Assembly (NCBI GenBank): GCA_003255065.1
Contig: QAOA01008484.1
Span: forward strand, 415,259-479,258
Direction of reading: 5' to 3'
Length of the DNA stretch: 64,000 nucleotides
From: Cercis canadensis
Taxonomy: Eukaryota; Streptophyta; Magnoliopsida; Fabales; Fabaceae
In this document: piece by piece, positions 58,055 through 64,000 of the stretch
How positions within the stretch are numbered: the stretch's first letter is position 1
Layout of the letters: each line of letters begins with the position of its first letter
The notes under the pieces: generated by a model
Databases searched by the model: none
What the model saw: only the letters and a program-made list of their open reading frames with translations
Told to the model about the DNA's origin: nothing
Program-made: the position numbers and the translations under genes

Positions 58055-58985
58055 GGAAAGAATTGAGAATCTTAAGGTTGGGCTCGGCACTGTTCAAGAC
58101 AGTGTGCAACACATAGAAGTGGGAATAGTAGAATGACTAAATCAGATGGAAGAGACGTTGCAAAGGCTTTCCAATGTAATGCTTCCTAACACCCCTCCAC
58201 ACAACCACCAAACCAGGGAAAGGGAGCCATATTACAGGTTGCCACATACCAACAAGGAAGGAGGTAGGCCGTTCTTCTTTTCTCGCTTAGCTAAGCTTGA
58301 ATTCCGACATTACGCAGGACAAGATCCAACCGAGTGGTTTACTTAAGTTGATAAATTCTTTGAGTATCAAGGCACCACCAAGGAGCAAAAAGTGCCGCTA
58401 GCTTCCTACCATCTAGGAGGGGAGGCTAACCAATGGTGGCAGTGGCTTCGACGATCTCACTAGGAAGAAGAAACACCTATCACTTGGGAACTATTCTCAA
58501 AAAATTTATGGGCACGGTTTGGCCCAATGGAAGGAGAAAATTTTGACGAGGCTCTCTCCTATATCACTCAATTTGGATCTCTGCGAGACTATCAGAGTGA
58601 ATTCGAGAAGCTCGGTAATAGGGTCCAAGGTTGGTTACAGCGAGCTTTGTTGGGCACATTCCTTGGTAGGATCAAACCAGACATTGTCCATGGCATCAAA
58701 ATGTTTCGTCCTAAGTCTTTGAAGGAGGCCATTGGCCTAGGCTGTATGAGTGATGAGCAGCTCCAAAGATAGAGGTGTTATATTTGGTCAGCTCCTCCGA
58801 CTAAGGCTATGCCAGCAGTAGTAACCCGAAGCTCACCACCTTTAACTCGTTCAAACTCATCTTTACCATTCAAGCAACTCACATGGGAAGAGATGCAACG
58901 AAGGAGAGCCCAAGGATTTTGCATATGGGATATTCCTCTATCTAGGTTTGAACATGCCCACAAGGTGTTCGACAAAATGCCTAAA
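58055..58985 (+). pseudogene. Ty3/gypsy gag, truncated and interrupted
   Basis: The frame continuing after the LINE encodes the gag core: LAKLEFRHYAGQDPTEWFT, GEANQWWQWLRRSH, LWARFGPMEGENFDEALSYI, QSEFEKLGNRVQGW and PKSLKEAIGL, then LTWEEMQRRRAQGF, where a zinc knuckle should follow. In-frame stops occur at 58134, 58344, 58461 and 58770. After 58920 the similarity breaks off and the frame reads SRFEHAHKVFDKMPK with a stop, which looks like part of a pentatricopeptide repeat. No protease or polymerase follows. With the LTR and primer site left of the LINE it makes the 5' part of one element. Confidence 0.85.
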
Positions 58986-59590
58986 TGAATAAAACTTCTC
59001 TGCATGCACAAAATTTGGACCCTTCATTGCAACTCATGTTTTCTCAACCCCAATACCCATTCATGGAACCTCTTTAGGGCCACCCATACATGATTCCTTA
59101 GGCCATTTAGAAATTCTTGATTTTCCCTTTAAGCCTTGTGTGTGGTTAATGCTTCATCACTTGTACTTGCATGCTAGCAAATTTCTCATTTCTTGGCTTG
59201 TTCTGTGATTTCGGTCTTGGTTCCCTGAACGCGTTGATTTCATTGTCTTGGTTTGTTAGGCTATTGTTATGCACCATAAGTGTTGGTATGCCATTCGATT
59301 GCCTGCAATAGAATTAACTTGGGACTTGAACCCCTTGATGCCCAACTTGTTCTAGCTTGCATTCATGTTCAAAATGCAAATGAATGAGAACCCTAGTCAT
59401 GATAATAAAATGCACTGGCCTACGCCTGAAAGGTAGGAATTCCCATTACTATCATGCTCATCATGCCCAACTTGTCCCTTTAGGCCCTTTCTTAGCTAAA
59501 TGCACAATACCATCACCCTCACCACAGGATATTTTCACTTGGTCAATTTTTGCTATCCATACATACTTGGTTGATTGTTTGCTGTGTTAC
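58986..59590. other. Sequence between two retrotransposon fragments, no gene
   Basis: No coding match was found. The block ATGCCCAACTTGT(C/T)C recurs near 59338 and 59465. Confidence 0.45.
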
Positions 59591-61012
59591 TGTTACGTAA
59601 AAAGTGAACGCAAGTGCACGTGTCGTAAGCAAGTAATAAAGAAGTGAGATAAAGTATTGTCCCATGGAGGCTGTGGCTACTAAGTATCAAAATTGTGTGT
59701 ATTCCAATTTTATCTAGACAATGACTACGTGAATTATGGTGATAATTAAATGCAAGTTGTAAACAAAGACTAATTACTGTAAAAATGAGTAAGAATATGG
59801 TGAGAGAGTATCTAGGATATCGATTTCACTGTAGCTAGTCCGGATCTTTATTCCTCATTCATTAATCAACAACGATCTCCCTAATTGCTAGCCAAAAACC
59901 CTAAGTTATTTATTAGTCTTTCTCAAGGTCAAACAAATATATTTCCAAACTATGAACTCACTATATTCCTCTGTGAATTGCGAATAATCTAGGAATTCAA
60001 TTCGTTCTTATAGTTCTTTTTAACGGCTACATAAACCATAACGGTATATTCCTATCCCTTTTGCAATTTATGTTTTTAGTCTCTATGATCTTCAATTACA
60101 ACTAACTTCCTAGTATTATTGTAATTACCAACTCATCTAAATTAATGGCCAGTCAAACAGAAGCATTAAGTACGGAGATTAAAAAGTCAATTGAACAAAA
60201 TAGTCTTTTGATTAATTCATTAGAAATTACAATTTGTCCTAAACTAGGCTACATCTCCACCCTAGATGGTGGAATTAGTTCATAATTAATGCAAAAAATA
60301 ACTTCACACACAAATTAGTCATCAGTTACAAGAGAGAGATGAAAAAATAAACTTATTAGATGTGACGATTCGATGTCGAAAATATCGATCTTCAATCTTG
60401 AATCTTCTTCTCCTCTTGCCTCTTCTCTAAAAAGTGTGGAACCCTAATTTAGAGTTTAAGAGTCCTATTTATAGGTCTTAGGAAGTTTAGGAGAAAAAGG
60501 AATTAAAATAAAGTAAGAGTCCTAATGAAAATAGGAGGCCTTGAAGTCAAATCCCGAGTTGACTGTCGGGCGCTGCAGCCTTGGGTTTGGGCGCTGCGGC
60601 ACCTTGGTTCTTTGCCTGGAGGGTGCTGCAGCCTCTTGATAGGGGACTACAGCCTTTGAGTTTCTACTTGGAGGGGGTTGCGATGCCCTACTCTCTGTCT
60701 GGTTCTGTTGATTTTTGACATTGGGGCACTGCGGCGCCCAAGTTTCTATCCTTAGTTTGTTAATTCTTGACCATAGGGCGATGCGGCGCTTGGTTTAGGG
60801 GGCTGCAGCGCCCAAGCTGTTGCCTACATTCCAAATTTACCAGAACTTGCTCTTTTTGACACCAAAAAACACTAAAGTGACTTCCAAAGACTTCTAAAGT
60901 AAAAACCTATAAAAGAAACATTAATTTATAAGAATCAAACTTAAAATACTCTAGAACAAACAATTAACAAGGTAGATAAATATAAGATAAGTGGTATAAA
61001 GCTGACTTATCA
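59591..61012 (-). repeat. 3' LTR of a Ty3/gypsy element on the minus strand
   Basis: On the minus strand the LTR starts TGATAAGTCAGC at 61012, right after a purine-rich tract, and ends in CGTAACA at 59591 (TGTTACG on the plus strand; a start at 59584 is also possible). A TATA box, CCTATAAATAGG, is at about 60465-60476 on the minus strand, placing U3 at about 61012-60440. The size is about 1.42 kb. The partner LTR lies beyond the window. Confidence 0.75.
60560..60835 (-). repeat. GC-rich degenerate CTGCAGC/CTGCGGC array in the LTR
   Basis: About eight variants of GGGCGCTGCAGC or GGGCGCTGCGGC, often followed by GCC, occur in 270 bp of an otherwise AT-rich LTR, upstream of the TATA box on the minus strand. 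The consensus GGCGCTGCAGCGCC is self-complementary. Confidence 0.7.
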
Positions 61013-61028
61013 AATACTCCCAAACTTG
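61013..61028 (-). other. Polypurine tract
   Basis: On the minus strand a purine-rich AAGTTTGGGAGTATT stretch directly precedes the TG of the LTR, the position of the plus-strand primer in LTR retrotransposons. Confidence 0.6.
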
Positions 61029-62660
61029 AGATTTGCTAGTCCTCGAACAAAACAAAGAATTAAACTAACAAAGTTAACAAAACTAACACACATGAGTGAC
61101 AACATAATTTTACTAACCAAATAAGCCTCAAGGATAAAAATTAATCATAGTTGAAGAAAAATGTATCATATCATGAAAGTGTATAAATTAATTCAAATGC
61201 AAGTTCACTAATAATCTCAGTGTGTGTGTGTGTGTGTGTAACCCTTCACAAATGACTTTTTGCACTATGAATAAGTTTGTACATGCTCACCCAAGCAATT
61301 AGACATTTAAATAAAGCACATGAGGAACTCCATAGGCTAGCTTTTCATGTCACTCTCCATTAATGTAGGCTAGTCACAACATCAAATATCAAAAGGGCTT
61401 TTCATGATTGTAATGAATGGCTAAGGTTAAGGTGAGGAAAAGGATACTCAATGAGGTTCATTCACCCATGACACAAAACCAATCTTGGCTTTTAGAGCCT
61501 TTCTTGACTAGTTTTCACCCAACATTTTCACCAATTTTTTTTTCTTTCTTTTGTCATTCATCTTGATTATTTTCCTCTTTTTCACTTGATTGTGCTTCTC
61601 TTCACTCTTTCTTTTCTTTGAATGCTTGACTTCACCCCCAAACTTATTCTCTTTTAATGATCAAAGGGGTGTATTAACTTTTTTTGTTTTTTTCGAGTCA
61701 AGAAGCAACAATCTAGTTTTTATTTTCAAAGCTCAACACTCCTCCCATTCACCCTCATTTATCCATTTGCTCGCAATACATTTCATAAACTGATAATGTG
61801 CCATAAATGCAAGGTTAGGAAAGTTATTCAAGGGTTAGTTTAAGATAAAGGTGACAAAGAAAATGTTACATGTAGGCTCAATTGGGGTGACTAAGGATAG
61901 AAATGATGCAAGGGTTGGCTTGAAAGGCTCAAACTATCCAAACAATGCCTAAATCATCTCCCTAATGTTGCATAGCCTAGGATTTCACTTCAAGCGGTAT
62001 TCAAACTAGTTCTAGAGTCCTATGAGGTCATATAAGTACTAAGTATGTCTAAACCTTTTTCAAATCAAGCAAAGAATGCAAATGCTTAGGGTTACGTGCT
62101 CAATATGTCAAGAAAGTACAAGTTAAGTCAAAAACTAGCACAAGAATCACACATACACACAAACATAACATGCATCATTTTCCAAGAGCTATGAACAATT
62201 ATAATCATTTTTAGCATTAGCCCTAGGTTTTCAAACTTCATTATCACTCAAAACAACACAAACTATAATGAAAAATCTACTAATTATGCAACCTAATAAC
62301 AAAAAGAAAGTAAAGGTAAACAAAAAGAAGAAATTCAACAATTTCCACCCTCAAACTTAAGACTAACATTGTCCTCAATGTTAAGAAAATTAAAAGAGAA
62401 AATATAGAAAACTCCCCTGGATAAGAGGTGGATCAATGTTCAGTTGGAATAGGAATGAATGCTAAAAATCTGGCCTTTGTTACTTCCACACTTGAAAATT
62501 AACAAAACTAAAGAAAAGTTAAACCTAACACATAACTAAAGACATAAGATAAAAATCTATGAAATCAACTAAACAAAACAAATGGAAGGGTTAAGAAAAT
62601 GGGTTGTCTCCCAAAAAGCCCTTGTTTTATAGTCCTCAGCCTGACTATCTCTAGAATAAA
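61029..62660 (-). other. Non-coding spacer of the gag-pro retroelement
   Basis: About 1.6 kb between the gag-pro stop and the polypurine tract with no reverse transcriptase, RNase H or integrase similarity in any frame that I can see. A (GT)n microsatellite lies at 61221-61239. Such a long spacer is typical of non-autonomous elements. Confidence 0.65.
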
Positions 62661-64000
62661 TTAACCAGGATAAAAATTGGTGGTAGAGGTCTTTTGGAAC
62701 TTCAGTCCACTATCTCCATAAGCCTTAGATTGTTGGCCATTCTCCTTTAATCTCCATACTTTATTTCCATCACCATAGCAAGAAGACTTCTTGAGGTACT
62801 CCAAAAAGATATTTTTGAAGGAGGGTTTCTTTTTCTTTTTGTTCTTACGAGACTCAACTCGAGGTAAGGACCCAGCCACTTGATTTGTTGGGATTTTCTC
62901 ATCTTGAAACTCTGAGTCAAGTGGCCTTTCCTTTTTAGACATCCCCTCAATGCAAGCTTCAAGTGGTTTCTTTAAGGAGTTTGCTTGAGACACTTCTTTG
63001 GTGCTTCCCTCTGTTGTGTCAATTTTAAAGCACCTATTCTCTTCATCCGGGTGTTTAGTTTCTTTGAACACTTTGAAGGAGACTTGATCACCTTGAACTC
63101 TCAAGGTGAGTTGCCCTTTTTGCACATCAATAAGAGCTTTCCCAGTTGCCAAGAAGGGTTGGCCAAGGATAATGGGTATCTCCTGATCTTCCTTCGTATC
63201 AAGCACCACGAAATCCGCTGGGAAGATAAACTTGTCAACTTTTATGAGCACATCTTCTAGGATTCCTCTGGAGTACTTGAGCGATCGATCCACTAATTGA
63301 AGAGTAATGGAGGTTGGCTTTGCTTCTCCTAGTCCAAGTTTCCTGTAGACAAATAAAGACATTAAATTAATAGAGGCACCTAAGTCACATAATGCTTTAC
63401 CAAAGAAAATATCACTAATAGTGCAAGGAATAGTGAAACTCCCTGGATCTTTGAGCTTTAGAGGTAATTTTTTCTGGAGGATGGCACTGCACTCTTCAGT
63501 AAGTGTGACTGTTTCATAGTCCCCTAATTTTCTCTTTTTAGTGAGAATCTCCTTCAGGAACTTCACATAACTTGGCATTTGTGCCAATGCCTCCGCAAAC
63601 GGTATATTGATGTGGAGTTTCTTGAAAACCTCAAGGAATTTAGAGAACTGTTTGTCCATGTTTTGCTTGTGAAACTGATGTAAAAAAGGCACTCGGGGTT
63701 TGTAAGGTGGAGGATTGCCAAGAAATAGTATGGACTTAGGTTTATTTTCCTCCACAATCTTGCCATTTGGTATCTCCTTTGAAGGTACAACAGTCACAAT
63801 ATTATTTTCTCTGTCTTTTTCTACTGCTGTAGCTTTTCTTTTCGATTCCTCTAATATTTTTCCATCTCTCAAAGTTATTGCGTGGACTTGCTCTTTGGGG
63901 TTTCTCTCTGTATTACTAGGCAAATACCCTTGTTCTCTAGATGAGAGAAATTTAGAGATTTGCCCCACCTGCACTTCTAAATTCCGAATAGAAGCCGCTT
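62661..64000 (-). CDS. Ty3/gypsy (Athila-like) gag C-terminus and aspartic protease, open to window end
   Basis: An uninterrupted minus-strand frame enters at the window edge and ends at 62661. The first part is the gag C-terminus (SIRNLEVQVGQISKFLS, HAITLRDGKIL, VPFLHQFHKQ, FAEALAQMPSYVKFLK). The protease follows: ALCDLGASINLM (active-site DLGA at about 63376-63388, the Athila-type variant of DTG/DSG), FVVLDTKED and IILGQPFLATG. After a Lys-rich tail it stops without joining a reverse transcriptase. The start lies outside the window. With 440 intact codons it is the least damaged element protein here. It would process or package element RNA but needs a partner polymerase. Confidence 0.88.
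   Translation of the reverse strand, partial: AASIRNLEVQVGQISKFLSSREQGYLPSNTERNPKEQVHAITLRDGKILEESKRKATAVEKDRENNIVTVVPSKEIPNGKIVEENKPKSILFLGNPPPYKPRVPFLHQFHKQNMDKQFSKFLEVFKKLHINIPFAEALAQMPSYVKFLKEILTKKRKLGDYETVTLTEECSAILQKKLPLKLKDPGSFTIPCTISDIFFGKALCDLGASINLMSLFVYRKLGLGEAKPTSITLQLVDRSLKYSRGILEDVLIKVDKFIFPADFVVLDTKEDQEIPIILGQPFLATGKALIDVQKGQLTLRVQGDQVSFKVFKETKHPDEENRCFKIDTTEGSTKEVSQANSLKKPLEACIEGMSKKERPLDSEFQDEKIPTNQVAGSLPRVESRKNKKKKKPSFKNIFLEYLKKSSCYGDGNKVWRLKENGQQSKAYGDSGLKFQKTSTTNFYPG

Noticed and set aside
61590-61793. Phe/Ser-rich 67-codon frame in the retroelement spacer
   Set aside because: T-rich composition, no match, and opposite to the element's reading direction.
62985-63260. Plus-strand frame opposite gag-pro
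   Set aside because: Antisense shadow of the protease region.
1-64000. CRISPR array, bacterial operon, prophage or biosynthetic cluster
   Set aside because: Nothing of this kind fits. The sequence is plant nuclear DNA with spliced genes and transposons.

Overview
This is nuclear DNA of a flowering plant, almost certainly a dicot. It is AT-rich. Its two intact host genes are multi-exon genes with plant-type introns, and the mobile-element families present (CACTA, MULE, PIF/Harbinger, L1-type LINE, Ty3/gypsy, endogenous pararetrovirus) are those of angiosperms. I cannot name the species. Single N characters at 5315, 36841, 37217 and 45951 mark assembly weak points.

Layout. 1-17478: a CACTA (En/Spm) element cut by the window start, with subterminal repeats at both ends, a leader followed by a very long intron, a broken TNP2 transposase gene and a second gene of the Ptta/En/Spm (Transposase_24) type. 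Nested in it are a rearranged endogenous pararetrovirus (5316-7477) beside TA repeats, a foldback repeat (about 9010-9480) and a solo LTR with a perfect 5-bp target duplication (12560-13980). 17479-23198: remains of a PIF/Harbinger element (DDE transposase, then SANT/Myb-like partner). 23536-30496: a complete MULE with long terminal inverted repeats and a 9-bp target duplication, carrying a dead mudrA-like transposase and, convergent to it, a plant-mobile-domain (PMD) gene.

31338-34146 (minus): an intact four-exon plastid-type GNAT acetyltransferase gene (291 aa), with foldback MITEs in its third intron and upstream of its start. 35953-37821: a non-autonomous CACTA element with TSD AGT. 38714-38866: a fatty acyl-CoA reductase exon remnant. 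39647-46178 (plus): an intact 11-exon SWC2/YL1 gene (358 aa, SWR1 chromatin-remodelling subunit), with one GC-AG intron and a solo LTR in intron 9. About 46640-47394 (minus): an intronless nucleotide-sugar/sugar-phosphate translocator pseudogene.

49940-50764: CACTA ends. 51391-58985: the 5' part of a decayed Ty3/gypsy element, split between its primer binding site and gag by a full-length L1-type LINE (51906-58038, 16-bp target duplication). 59591-64000 (minus): the 3' part of a gag-protease-only Ty3/gypsy element, with LTR, spacer and an open gag-pro frame that runs off the window.

Only the GNAT and SWC2 genes look functional. The transposase genes are all damaged. In the CACTA and Harbinger genes the stops are mostly at tryptophan codons (TGG to TAG or TGA), and in the LINE mostly at Gln or Arg codons, the pattern expected of 5-methylcytosine decay in silenced elements. 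I see no tRNA or rRNA gene, CRISPR array or operon.
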